A DNA stretch of 64,000 bases from Desulforegulaceae bacterium (GTDB taxonomy: Bacteria; Desulfobacterota; Desulfobacteria; Desulfobacterales; JACKCP01): the NCBI GenBank assembly GCA_034006035.1, contig JAVETN010000002.1:210910-274909 (forward strand), in the 5' to 3' direction. The position numbers and the translations under genes are program-made. Positions within the stretch are counted from its first letter, which is position 1. Every line of letters begins with the position of its first letter. Under the pieces are notes generated by a model. That model searched no databases and was not told the origin of the DNA. It saw only the letters and a list, made by a program, of their open reading frames with translations. Positions 27,615 through 35,528 of the stretch are shown piece after piece.

Positions 27615-28730
27615 ATGAAAATTTATAAAGTAGGCGGAAAAATAAGAGATCAGCTTCTTGGAATAAAAAGTTATGATTCTGATTATGTTATATTTGAAGC
27701 TGATGAAAAACAACTTTTGGAAAAACTTCCAGATATTAAAAAAATAGGAAAAAAAAAGCCTGTTTATATTTCTAAGGGCAATGAATATACAATTTCTGAA
27801 TTTGAAAGCATTGAAAAAGACCTTGAATCAAGAGATCTTACAATTAATGCAATTGCAAAATCTGAAGAAGATAAAATCATTTCTCACCCAAAAGCTTTAA
27901 AAGATATTGAAGAAAAAATTTTACGCCCTGTTTCAATAAAAAACTTTTTTGATGATCCTTTAAGAGTTTTTAGAGCCGCAAGGTTTTCTGCTGTATTTCC
28001 TGATTTTAAAGTGTCTGAAGAGCTTATTAATGCAATGAAACTCACCAAAGAAAAAGGACTTACAAAAAATATTTCGGCCGAAAGAGTGGGAAATGAATTA
28101 AGAAAAGCATTTGAAGCTAAAAGACCGGAAAATTTCATTAGTCTTTTAAATGATACAGGCAATTTAAGCCCCTGGTTTAAAGAATTTGAAAATGCAGATA
28201 AAATCCCTGCAGGGCCTGAAAAATTTCACGGAAAAAATACAGTATTTGACCATACTCTGGACTGTATGCAAAAAGTTTATGGATCAAGCCTTCTTGTGTG
28301 GATGGCATTTTGTCATGATCTTGGTAAAATAAAAACCCCAAAAGAGATTCTTCCCTCCCATTATGGCCATGAAAAAACAGGAGCCAGGCTTGCAAATAAC
28401 ATTGGAAAAAGATTAAAACTTCCTTCAAAATTTATAAAAGCAGGAATAACTTCAGCAAAATACCATATGAAAACTGGTGTTTACAATGAGTTAAAACCTT
28501 CAACAAGAGTAAAGCTTTTAATGGAGCTCTACAATAAAGGATTTTTAAGAGAAGTTTTTATTATAACAAATGCAGATAAAGGAATAGATTATTTTGATCA
28601 GGCTGAAAAAGATCTTGAAAAAATTTTAAAAATCAAGCTTCCTGAAGAAAAAAAAGAGCTTGGTAAAAAATCAGGAGAAATACTTTTTCAAATGAGATGT
28701 GAAGCTTTGCAAGATAAGTTTTCATATTAA
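27615..28730 (+). CDS. cca: CCA-adding-type tRNA nucleotidyltransferase with HD domain
   Basis: 371 residues, class-II nucleotidyltransferase. The head domain has YKVGGKIRDQLLG (residues 4-16) followed by the metal pair in SYDSDYV. ESRDLTINAIA near 75 and the DPLRVFRAARFSA motif near 114 are the template-site region. A C-terminal HD phosphohydrolase motif (HTLDCMQKV ... FCHDLGKIKTP, about 212-240) resembles the E. coli-type bacterial CCA enzyme, which repairs tRNA 3' ends. It is slightly shorter than the roughly 412 residues of E. coli. It could also be a specialised A- or CC-adding enzyme; the sequence alone does not decide. The gene is isolated, divergent from carA. Confidence 0.87.
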   Translation: MKIYKVGGKIRDQLLGIKSYDSDYVIFEADEKQLLEKLPDIKKIGKKKPVYISKGNEYTISEFESIEKDLESRDLTINAIAKSEEDKIISHPKALKDIEEKILRPVSIKNFFDDPLRVFRAARFSAVFPDFKVSEELINAMKLTKEKGLTKNISAERVGNELRKAFEAKRPENFISLLNDTGNLSPWFKEFENADKIPAGPEKFHGKNTVFDHTLDCMQKVYGSSLLVWMAFCHDLGKIKTPKEILPSHYGHEKTGARLANNIGKRLKLPSKFIKAGITSAKYHMKTGVYNELKPSTRVKLLMELYNKGFLREVFIITNADKGIDYFDQAEKDLEKILKIKLPEEKKELGKKSGEILFQMRCEALQDKFSY

Positions 28731-28799
28731 ACAAATAAAGGTGATAAATCAGAGTTTTTCCTCTATACTAATATTAATTCCCTTGAAAAGGAGATAAGC

Positions 28800-29498
28800 A
28801 TGATAAAAATTATTAAAGCTGATAATCGTCATTTTTCAAATTTTGGGTGGCTCAAAACTTATTGGTTGTTTTCTTTTTCTAACTACTATGATCCAAATAA
28901 TGTTCGGTTTGGAGCTTTGCGGGTGTTTAATGATGATATTGTTGAGCCTGGAAAAGGCTTTCCAACCCATCCGCATGAAGAAATGGAAATTATCACCATT
29001 GTTTTAGATGGTGAAATGACCCACGAAGACAGCATGGGTAATAAAACCGTTATAAAATCAGGAGATGTCCAGCGAATGTCGGCAGGAACAGGAATTACCC
29101 ACTCTGAATTCAATCTAGCCAAAAAGCCGGTGCACTTTTATCAAATATGGATACTGCCTGACAAATCTGAACTTAAGCCAACCTATGATCAAAAAAACTT
29201 TGAATCATCCAAATGGAAAAACAAACTTTTGCCTTTGGCTTCAGGACAAAACATAGAAGAAACAGTTTCTTTTCATACTGATTCAACAATTTACCGCTGC
29301 TCTTTAGACCTAGACAAAGAAGTAAAACATGAAAATACAGCTGGACGAAAAATTTTTGTTTATCTTACCAAGGGGCAAATCTCAATAAATGATGAAATCT
29401 TGAATGCTAAAGATCAGGCAAGGATTGAACTGGAAGAATCCTTGACTATCAAAGCCTGGCAACCTTCTGATTTTATCCTGATCAACCTCTCTTCATAA
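28800..29498 (+). CDS. Pirin family protein (YhaK/YhhW-like bicupin)
   Basis: 232 residues. Pirin motifs are clear: HPHEEMEIITIVLDGEMTHE (about 60-79) carries the metal-binding histidines and glutamate, followed by QRMSAGTGITHSEFN near 91 and HFYQIWILPD near 111. Bacterial members show quercetinase activity in vitro, and their biological role is unsettled. An AAAAGGAGAT Shine-Dalgarno precedes the ATG. It is 69 nt downstream of cca and could be co-transcribed; no terminator is seen between them. Confidence 0.9.
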   Translation: MIKIIKADNRHFSNFGWLKTYWLFSFSNYYDPNNVRFGALRVFNDDIVEPGKGFPTHPHEEMEIITIVLDGEMTHEDSMGNKTVIKSGDVQRMSAGTGITHSEFNLAKKPVHFYQIWILPDKSELKPTYDQKNFESSKWKNKLLPLASGQNIEETVSFHTDSTIYRCSLDLDKEVKHENTAGRKIFVYLTKGQISINDEILNAKDQARIELEESLTIKAWQPSDFILINLSS

Positions 29499-29738
29499 AC
29501 CAAAAATGGTTCCAAAGGAGCAAAAAACAATAAATTTCAAATAAAATTCAGCAAATTAAGAAAAAAACAAAGGTAGTCTGGTTGAAAATGTAAACATCAA
29601 TCAGGTTACTGAAATAGTTTTTTTAAGGTCTTTTTGGTGCTTGTGTAATGTTTTTAGCTGATAAATCCAAAAAAATCTTGATTATACAATTGCATCTTTA
29701 AAAGGCCTTTTATCCCAAATTCAAAAGAAGGAGGAAAA

Positions 29739-30743
29739 ATGACAGAAGCAAAATTTAAAGCTCTGGTTGTAAACGAGATTGAAAAAGGAGTTTTTCACCG
29801 TGAAATCAAAGAGCGTAAAACTGAAGAACTACCTTCTGGGAATGTCCTTATAAGGGTTTATTATTCATCCCTTAATTATAAGGATGCCCTGTCCGCCATG
29901 GGAAACAAAGGGGTTACAAGAAAATACCCCCACACTCCGGGAATTGATGCAGCTGGAATTGTTGAAAAAAGCCAAAGTGATTTATTTAAACCAGGGGATA
30001 AAGTTATAGTTACAAGCTATGACTTGGGAATGAATACTTCAGGAGGATTTTCTGAATTTATAAGAGTTCCTGACTCCTGGGTTGTTCCTCTTCCGGAAAA
30101 ACTAAGCTTAAAGCAAAGCATGATGTTTGGAACTGCTGGTTTTACAGCAGGATTGTCAATATATAAGCTTATAAACTCCGGAATTACTCCTGATTCAGGA
30201 GAAATCCTTGTCACCGGGGCAACAGGAGGGGTGGGAAGCATAGCAGTTTCAATTTTAAGTCAGGAAGGTTATTCTGTTTGTGCTGTAAACGGGTTAAACG
30301 ATGAATCCGATTATCTTTTAAGTCTGGGAGCAAAATCTGTAATAAGTATTGAAGAAGCTTCAGCCGGAAATGTCCCTCTTTTAAAAGAACGCTGGGCTGG
30401 ATGCATTGATACTGTGGGCGGAAATATTCTTGCCAATGCAATAAAGTCCACAAAACAACACGGAGCGGTAACCTGCTGCGGAAATGCAGCCTCCCATGAT
30501 CTGCCGCTTAATGTATACCCTTTTATTCTAAGGGGAGTTTCCCTTCTAGGAATTGATTCCCAGCAATGCCCAATGGATTTGAGAAAAAAAATCTGGGATA
30601 AAATTGCTGAAAAATGGAACAATCCTGAAATTAATAAATTTGTATCTGAAATTTCCCTTGAGCTTCTAAGTGAAAAAATAGATTTGATGCTTAAAGGTAA
30701 AAACAAAGGAAGAACAATTGTAAAAATTAAAGAAGAAATTTGA
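29739..30743 (+). CDS. YhdH/YhfP-family NADPH oxidoreductase (acrylyl-CoA reductase AcuI-like)
   Basis: 334 residues, medium-chain dehydrogenase/reductase without the zinc-binding cysteines of alcohol dehydrogenases. Family signatures are YSSLNYKDALSAMG near 44, HTPGIDAAGIV near 67, and the nucleotide loop TGATGGVGSIAVSIL near 157. Characterised relatives reduce acryloyl-CoA to propionyl-CoA, a step in DMSP or acrylate handling, which suits a marine anaerobe; other members are quinone reductases. A GAAGGAGG Shine-Dalgarno precedes the ATG. A strong terminator that is also a dispersed repeat follows 17 nt after the stop. Confidence 0.88.
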   Translation: MTEAKFKALVVNEIEKGVFHREIKERKTEELPSGNVLIRVYYSSLNYKDALSAMGNKGVTRKYPHTPGIDAAGIVEKSQSDLFKPGDKVIVTSYDLGMNTSGGFSEFIRVPDSWVVPLPEKLSLKQSMMFGTAGFTAGLSIYKLINSGITPDSGEILVTGATGGVGSIAVSILSQEGYSVCAVNGLNDESDYLLSLGAKSVISIEEASAGNVPLLKERWAGCIDTVGGNILANAIKSTKQHGAVTCCGNAASHDLPLNVYPFILRGVSLLGIDSQQCPMDLRKKIWDKIAEKWNNPEINKFVSEISLELLSEKIDLMLKGKNKGRTIVKIKEEI

Positions 30744-30754
30744 TTGAACTGACT

Positions 30755-30820
30755 CTTACCCGTTCCCAATGTTTTCATTGGGAACGTTTTATTAGCTTCT
30801 AACATTCATACCTGGATTGA
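30755..30820. repeat. Dispersed repeat copy R1, including a terminator-like palindrome
   Basis: CGTTCCCAATG and CATTGGGAACG form a perfect 11-bp stem (30761-30786) with a TTTT loop and T-run, so it can terminate the yhdH-type gene. The stem plus about 35 nt downstream (AGCTTCTAACATTCATACCTGG) is repeated with changes at 34713-34780, showing it is a mobile or duplicated element rather than a private terminator. Confidence 0.8.
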
Positions 30821-30825
30821 GTGTT

Positions 30826-31050
30826 TCATATTTTTAACCAGTCAAGTTCCTTTTTGCAATTGGCACTGCAAGGCCCTCTCTAATAGATTCACCCATACCT
30901 GGGATATTTAAAAGAAACATGGTCTCTTGAATTGATTTCAAGTCCTTCAAAAAGAAGAACTGCGTTTCCTCTTTTGCCTATAATAATTATAAGCTCATGA
31001 GATGACGATATTTGATCAATAAGCCTGTAAAGATTTGAACGAGCAGATTT
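30826..31050 (-). pseudogene. Degenerate YefM/Phd-type antitoxin
   Basis: No open frame survives, but the conceptual translation across frames matches the YefM/Phd family. It gives SARSNLYRLIDQISSSHELI and IIGKRGNAVLL, a frame change near 30935, SIQETMFLLNIPGMGESIRE and GLAVPIAK, then another frame change and KELDWLKI before the stop at 30826. The order and the closing ELDW are those of antitoxins paired with YoeB/Txe toxins. The N-terminal dimerisation part is missing, cut by a stop just before the SARS segment. No toxin gene is adjacent. Confidence 0.75.
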
Positions 31051-31057
31051 CTATTTA

Positions 31058-31402
31058 TTATTCGATAAACCTGTCTAAAATATACTTAAACCCGTCAGCC
31101 ACAGTTCCGGAAAACTCTTCTGAAACTTTATAATTATCTTTAAAAAAACCAACTTTAAAATTTACCTGCTCATTATAAAAACTATGTTTTTTAAAGATTT
31201 CAGGCCTGTCCAGATATTTTTTATCAAGTGATAATGCATAAATCAGCTTGTTTTTATCAATCATCAAATCACCAAAAAAACCAAGAAGATCATCAGGACA
31301 ATCCCCTGCCGGCTTATCAGCACTTACCCCTACATATTTTTCTTCAATAATTTCCCATTTATATTTTTGATCAATCCCGATAAAAAGCGTTCTTTTTCCC
31401 AT
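31058..31402 (-). CDS. Unknown protein, intact member of a two-copy local family
   Basis: 114 residues from the ATG at 31402 (MGKRTLFIGIDQKYKWEII...). An in-frame start at 31483 exists, but the ATG at 31402 is supported by AAAGGTCATAAAATG, which is conserved in the broken paralogue at 34342-34692. The protein has no signal peptide or membrane helix and is rich in aromatic and charged residues; the end, EEFSGTVADGFKYILDRF, is the best conserved part between copies. No known domain was recognised. It lies between a YefM relic and a ParE fragment, so a role in a toxin-antitoxin or defence locus is possible but unproven. Confidence 0.65.
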   Translation of the reverse strand: MGKRTLFIGIDQKYKWEIIEEKYVGVSADKPAGDCPDDLLGFFGDLMIDKNKLIYALSLDKKYLDRPEIFKKHSFYNEQVNFKVGFFKDNYKVSEEFSGTVADGFKYILDRFIE

Positions 31403-31448
31403 TTTATGACCTTTGTTGAATGTGTAAGACATCTGTTTTTGATAGTTT

Positions 31449-31527
31449 CCAACAAAGCGACTTTCTTGAAAAAGCCTGGCCATTCATTGAAAAGCTTAGA
31501 CTCCAATCTCAAAAGTTAAAAACAGCA
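31449..31527 (+). pseudogene. Fragment of a ParE/RelE-type toxin gene
   Basis: About 79 nt match the middle of the parE gene at 35599-35677 at high identity by eye. The reading is QQSDFLEKAWPFIEKLRLQS followed by QKLKTA, against KQSGFPERAWAFIQKLKLQC and QKLETA. The similarity stops exactly at the stop codon of the convergent DUF1566 gene (31528), which suggests that gene was inserted into, or replaced the end of, an older parE copy. No start codon or C-terminus remains. Confidence 0.75.
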
Positions 31528-32457
31528 TTATTCTCCTCTGACCGGCCAGACATAAAATTCAGGATGCAACTTGTATCCGACGCCGATGTTGCCGTCTTGT
31601 GTATATAATGTCCAAGCATAGGCAGGTTGATAAGAACTAGTTGTTGAAGACCAGTAAAAAGGGCGGACTGATTTAAAGTAATGCTTTCCGAAAATAGCCG
31701 GAGAATGGGTGTTTATATCGACAAGACTTTCCAGTTCTCGGATATTGGGCAGCCGCCAGTCTTGATAACCTGCTTTTTTTGCTTGATTGATTTCTTCAAT
31801 TCCGATCAACGCCTCTGACCAGGTAACTTCCTTTTCCAGAATATTGGCATTCTGCAGCCAAGATAAGCCTGTGGCCTGGTCCACGACCATACCTTCTGAC
31901 AGGACAAATCGATTTTGGGGTAAAATTCTGCTTTTACCAGATTTATTGTTTTTAAAACTGCTGTCATGGACGGGCCAGACCATATAAAATCCATGAATCA
32001 TGCCCTTTACAACTCTCCCTCCGCCCATATGGACATACCAGGCTTGTTCAGGATATCTTGCACAGGGTGTTGCAGTCCAATAGTATCCATTAAATAAATT
32101 GAAAAACAGATCAGACTGGACAATGGCCGGATTAATCCGGTCATTACTTACCAGACTGAACAATTCAGATCGGCTGGGAAGTCTCCATTGGTTCAATCCA
32201 TATTGACCAGCTGCATTCATCTGCTTTACAAAATCAAACGCCTCAGACCAGGAAAGTGGAAAATCACTCAATCCTGCATTCCTTGCCCAGATAAGGTTGG
32301 TCAACCGGTCTGTGACAATTTCTTCGTCTTCAATAAAACGGGGTTTTGGCCACACTTTCCCTTTCCGGGTATCTCCATCCTGGCCGGTTCCAGTGCAGGG
32401 AATGATTTGCCCTTTGGCGTCATAACATTGAGTTTGGTCAGTTTGAAATAGACTCAA
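31528..32457 (-). CDS. DUF1566 (Lcl-like) domain protein
   Basis: 309 residues with two copies of a DUF1566-type unit. The first has DRLTNLIWARNAG...WSEAFDFVKQMN...WRLPSRSELFSLV (about 50-110); the second has DQATGLSWLQNANIL...WSEALIGIEEIN...WRLPNIRELESLV (about 180-245). Each is followed by an FYWTATPC or FYWSSTTS segment. The fold is C-type-lectin-like, and members are often exported or surface-associated, but no signal peptide is visible here. The function is unknown. The G+C content looks somewhat higher than that of neighbours, and the 3' end abuts a ParE relic, consistent with recent arrival. Confidence 0.78.
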   Translation of the reverse strand: MSLFQTDQTQCYDAKGQIIPCTGTGQDGDTRKGKVWPKPRFIEDEEIVTDRLTNLIWARNAGLSDFPLSWSEAFDFVKQMNAAGQYGLNQWRLPSRSELFSLVSNDRINPAIVQSDLFFNLFNGYYWTATPCARYPEQAWYVHMGGGRVVKGMIHGFYMVWPVHDSSFKNNKSGKSRILPQNRFVLSEGMVVDQATGLSWLQNANILEKEVTWSEALIGIEEINQAKKAGYQDWRLPNIRELESLVDINTHSPAIFGKHYFKSVRPFYWSSTTSSYQPAYAWTLYTQDGNIGVGYKLHPEFYVWPVRGE

Positions 32458-32551
32458 GGGGTTCCTCCTTTTTTATCCATCAAATTTCCTCATTCTCAGC
32501 AGTTATTCTCATATTTATTACTCACTTCCAAAGTCTTTTTGGCAGTATTCT

Positions 32552-32618
32552 TTAATCATTATCAATATTTTATAAAAAACAACATTTCAAAGCAGGAGCT
32601 TTGGAAGGAGCAGAAAAA
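32552..32618. repeat. Dispersed repeat copy R2 (AT-rich core plus CAAAGC palindrome)
   Basis: Contains the AT-rich core ATCATTATCAATATTTTATA followed by ACAACATTTCAAAGC, then GGAGCTTTGGAAGGAGCAG. The same order is found at 34203-34293 and 37130-37225. The rest of the gap between the DUF1566 gene and the chemoreceptor gene holds only the latter's terminator. Confidence 0.8.
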
Positions 32619-32660
32619 AACTCACCCCAGCTTAGCACTTATAAGTTTAACCGGGGTGAG
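32614..32660 (-). terminator. Rho-independent terminator of the chemoreceptor gene
   Basis: On the minus strand CTCACCCC pairs with GGGGTGAG (8 bp) around a loop of about 24 nt, followed by TTTTTTT. It lies 60 nt past the stop of the gene at 32721. Confidence 0.75.
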
Positions 32661-32720
32661 GAATTCTTCATGCACTCAAAAACAAACAATCTATGGCTTT
32701 ACAACTGCAAGCTAACAACC

Positions 32721-34142
32721 CTAAGAACTTAATACCATTGAAGATAGTCTTTTTGCAAGAGATGAAAGCTCTTCTGCATTATTCTTAAGTTCAAGGCTGT
32801 TTTGAGAAATCTCGAACGCTGACTGGTTTACTACAGACATATCCTGAGCTATTTGAGAAGATACTTCTGAGCTCTGTGTTATCCCGTCATCCACTTCGGA
32901 AACCCTTGATGAAACAGTCAAAACATTCCTTGCCATCTCCTGGCTTGTTACAGCCTGTTCTTCAACAGCAGATGCAATTGAAGAAACAATTTCATTTATT
33001 TCGTTTATAATCACTGAAATATTTGCAATCTCTAAAACAGTCCCCTTTGTAGAGGATTGAATGCCTTCAACCCTTTGCCGTATTTCTTCCGTTGCATCAG
33101 ATGTTTGTTTTGCAAGCTCTTTAATCTCTACAGCAACTACGGCAAACCCCTTGCCTGCCTCTCCTGCTCTTGCAGCCTCTATTGTCGCGTTAAGTGCTAA
33201 AAGGTTTGTCTGCTCTGAAATTTCAGCGATAACCTCTGTTACCATTTCAATCTTCTGGGCTGACTCTCCAAGTTCACTTACCTGTCTTGAAGCATTTTCA
33301 CTCTGATGCACGGCACGGCTTGTCATTTCTCTTGCATTCTCAGAATTTTTTGCAATTTCATTAATGGTTGCATTCATTTCTTCAACTGCACTTGCAACCT
33401 GACTGGAATTTTCGGTTGTATCTTTCATTGCATTGGACATTGAATCCATATTTAAACTCATCTCTTCTGATGCAGCTGCAACAGATTTAGATTTATCTGA
33501 TGTATCTTCAGAACTTCCTGCAAGCTGAGATGAAAGCTCAAGTAATTTTTCAGACGAAGGTCTTAAAATTTTAGCTGTTTCTGATAGTTGCTTCTGGAAT
33601 TCAATATCAGTAACAAGCTCAACATGGCCTATTTTTTTCCCCCAGTCATCTATTATATAATGAGTATCAACCTGCATATATGTACTTGGACCATTATCAT
33701 ATTCCTGATTATAAAAAGTTCTCAGCTTACCGCTTCTAAGGCACTTAACACCGCAGTTTTCAGTTTCACATATATCCGACTTCCAATTTGAACAATGTTT
33801 TCCTATAGCACTTTTTTTATCCAGATTCTGCTGAGCCAAAAGAGATTCAGTAACTTTATTTACAAAGACCCATTTCATTTTAAGATCAGTTGTTGTAACA
33901 GGGAACTCAAGTGCATCAAGAGAACCTTCAAGATAAAAAATAAGCCTCTGTTTACTATAATTCAACTTTAAAAAAATAAGATTCAGCACAAAGAAAAAAA
34001 TACCCAGAAAAAACAATTTATCAACTTTATCAGTAGCAGGAATATCTGAACTAAAAACCTGGTATGAAACAAAAACAGCAATTACAAGAATAATAATACA
34101 AAAAAGAAATTTTACTTTATAAGGGATTTTAACCATGAGCAC
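32721..34142 (-). CDS. Methyl-accepting chemotaxis protein with Cys-rich PAS-like domain
   Basis: 473 residues. Two N-terminal membrane helices (about 9-28 and 40-60) are joined by a very short periplasmic loop, so sensing is probably cytoplasmic. A PAS-like domain (about 70-180) follows, with the cysteine series [21 protein letters not shown], suggestive of a redox or metal cofactor. The signalling domain is clear, with the hairpin tip [20 protein letters not shown] and [15 protein letters not shown] near residue 320. There is no HAMP domain by eye. It signals to CheA/CheW, none of which is encoded in this window. Confidence 0.92.
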   Translation of the reverse strand: MLMVKIPYKVKFLFCIIILVIAVFVSYQVFSSDIPATDKVDKLFFLGIFFFVLNLIFLKLNYSKQRLIFYLEGSLDALEFPVTTTDLKMKWVFVNKVTESLLAQQNLDKKSAIGKHCSNWKSDICETENCGVKCLRSGKLRTFYNQEYDNGPSTYMQVDTHYIIDDWGKKIGHVELVTDIEFQKQLSETAKILRPSSEKLLELSSQLAGSSEDTSDKSKSVAAASEEMSLNMDSMSNAMKDTTENSSQVASAVEEMNATINEIAKNSENAREMTSRAVHQSENASRQVSELGESAQKIEMVTEVIAEISEQTNLLALNATIEAARAGEAGKGFAVVAVEIKELAKQTSDATEEIRQRVEGIQSSTKGTVLEIANISVIINEINEIVSSIASAVEEQAVTSQEMARNVLTVSSRVSEVDDGITQSSEVSSQIAQDMSVVNQSAFEISQNSLELKNNAEELSSLAKRLSSMVLSS

Positions 34143-34202
34143 TAATCCTTGTATTTTGAATTTTTAGAAAAAAACTAACTCTGAATAAAAGCTATATCTC
34201 TG

Positions 34203-34293
34203 TGTTGCCCGCTCCCAAGGCTACCTTAGAAGCGTTTTTTTATCATTATCAATATTTTATAAAAAACAACATTCCAAAGCAAGAGCTTTTCCA
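34203..34293. repeat. Dispersed repeat copy R3
   Basis: Begins TTGCCCGCTCCCAAGG, then TTTTTTTATCATTATCAATA, then ACAACATTCCAAAGCAAGAGC. It is collinear with copy R9 at 37130-37225 and, for its right half, with R2 at 32552-32618. Confidence 0.8.
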
Positions 34294-34341
34294 TTTCCTA
34301 ATTCTATTCTTACAATTCCAGATTATCCCGGAAACCCTGTT

Positions 34342-34692
34342 TTATTCAAAACCCTCAAGTTTTTTCATTATAAATCTGAAACCATCAGCCACAGTCCCTG
34401 TAAATTCTTCCAAAGGTTTGTATTCATCCTCAAAATAACCAACTTTAAAATCAACCTCTTCTTCGAAAAAATCATATTTATCAAAGAAAGGTTCCATGTC
34501 TTCAAGATCTTTCCTATAAATACCAAATGCCTATACAACTTTATTTTATTGAATAGATAAAGACACAAAAAGCCCCATCAGCTCATCAGGGCAACCAGGT
34601 AAATCCTCACGTTCTACATCCCTGTATTTCTCGTCGAAAACCTGCCAATTATATCCTTTATCAATTCCGATAAACAGCTTTCTTTTTCCCAT
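34342..34692 (-). pseudogene. Broken paralogue of the 114-residue unknown protein
   Basis: In one continuous frame it reads MGKRKLFIGIDKGYNWQVFD, EKYRDVEREDLPGCPDELMG and LFVSLSIQ. Then come a TAA and, five codons later, a TAG, and the frame resumes AFGIYRKDLEDMEPFFDKYD through EEFTGTVADGFRFIMKKLEG. Alignment with the intact copy at 31058-31402 is end to end. The only lesions are the two nonsense codons and a few divergent residues between them, so decay is recent or the gene was inactivated by point changes. Confidence 0.8.
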
Positions 34693-34712
34693 TTTATCAC
34701 CTTTTTTGCATT

Positions 34713-34779
34713 CTTTTACCCCTTCCCAATATCCTTATTGGAAACGATTTGTTAACTTCTAACATTAATACCTGGATAA
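34713..34779. repeat. Dispersed repeat copy R4
   Basis: Related to R1. CTTCCCAATA...TATTGGAAACG (34722-34746) keeps an imperfect palindrome, followed by AACTTCTAACATTAATACCTGG. It lies immediately before the truncated NERD-type remnant and may mark the junction that removed its 5' part. Confidence 0.75.
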
Positions 34780-35043
34780 GAAATTGTTTTTACAAAAGAC
34801 GAATTGAAATCTGTAATTGCGGCAATTGAACAAGGAAGACTTTCTCCTTCTTTTAAAACACATCGTGAGCATGTTAAACATGTTAAAAGTATAATCGCAG
34901 AAAAACAAAACAACAAAACGCACATTTGTCCAAAATGTGGAAGTCCTATGATTTTAAGAGAAGCTAAAAAAGGACAAAATACCGGAACAAAATTTTGGGG
35001 CTGCCCTGACTTCCCAAAATGTAAAAGCATTATACGCTTATGA
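34780..35043 (+). pseudogene. 3' remnant of a NERD-type gene with topoisomerase-like C4 zinc finger
   Basis: An in-frame stop at 34777 and no ATG: the readable part is EIVFTKDELKSVIAAIEQGR followed by LSPSFKTHREHVKHVKS. It ends in a C4 zinc finger, CPKCGSPM...GTKFWGCPDFPKCK. This is the usual C-terminal arrangement of NERD (nuclease-related domain) proteins, whose N-terminal nuclease-like domain is missing here. A 79-residue product from a TTG at 34804 is conceivable but has no good Shine-Dalgarno. I read it as a truncated gene rather than a functional small protein. Confidence 0.65.
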
Positions 35044-35080
35044 TGCGTACTTCATTGATTGCTCAATCAGGAAAAAAAGA

Positions 35081-35105
35081 TTCCAAAGCAAAAAGCTTTG
35101 GAACG
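35081..35105. repeat. Palindromic repeat copy R5
   Basis: TTCCAAAGC and GCTTTGGAA form a perfect 9-bp inverted repeat around an A-rich spacer, followed by CG. It is the most regular member of the dispersed CCAAAGC/GCTTTGG family of this region. Confidence 0.8.
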
Positions 35106-35246
35106 ATAAAAAACAGACCTTCCAACATTAATTTTTACCCTCTTGTCACCAATAAAGCCAAGCAAAGACCTGACCCGTTTTTTTGCATATTGACCCTCTC
35201 TTTTTAAAAAAATATAATTAAATCATAGCTTTAAGGAGAATCATAA

Positions 35247-35528
35247 ATGCAACAAGAAAAAGCTGAAAAAATCAGAATCACCTTACCACAAGATATGTTA
35301 GCCTCTATCAAAAAAGAGGTTCGCTCAGGTTCCTATGGGTCAACAAGTGAACTAATAAGGGACGCCATGAAATTGTGGCAAAAAAGAGAAGAAGAACACG
35401 AAGCAAGAATTTCTTCAATCCGTGAACGCTTAACACATTCAGAACATAGCGGAGAAACGGTTCCCCTTAATACAGCTTTTAAAACAATCGAAGAACTCCA
35501 CCAACAAAACACAAAAACAAAATTCTAA
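35247..35528 (+). CDS. parD: ParD-like ribbon-helix-helix antitoxin
   Basis: 93 residues. The N-terminal ribbon-helix-helix (EKIRITLPQDMLASIKKEV, then GSYGSTSELIRDAMKLWQKR) is typical of the ParD/CC2985 antitoxin family, which dimerises and represses its own promoter. The charged C-terminal half would wrap the toxin. An AAGGAG Shine-Dalgarno precedes the ATG. Its stop overlaps the toxin start (TAATG), indicating translational coupling. Upstream, about 200 nt hold repeat R5 and no clear operator. Confidence 0.92.
   Translation: MQQEKAEKIRITLPQDMLASIKKEVRSGSYGSTSELIRDAMKLWQKREEEHEARISSIRERLTHSEHSGETVPLNTAFKTIEELHQQNTKTKF

Noticed and set aside
31403..31483. N-terminal extension of the 114-residue unknown protein (141 codons in total)
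   Set aside because: The extension is the antisense of the ParE relic, and the shorter start has a ribosome site conserved in the dead paralogue.
34202..34438. Plus-strand reading frame of 78 codons near the repeat R3
   Set aside because: It runs across repeat R3 and antisense to the dead paralogue at 34342-34692; no homology or ribosome site.
35120..35190. Possible third scrap of the 114-residue family on the minus strand (RSLLGFIGDKRV)
   Set aside because: Only about ten residues resemble LLGFFGDLMIDKNK of the intact copy, with no flanking match; too short to support.
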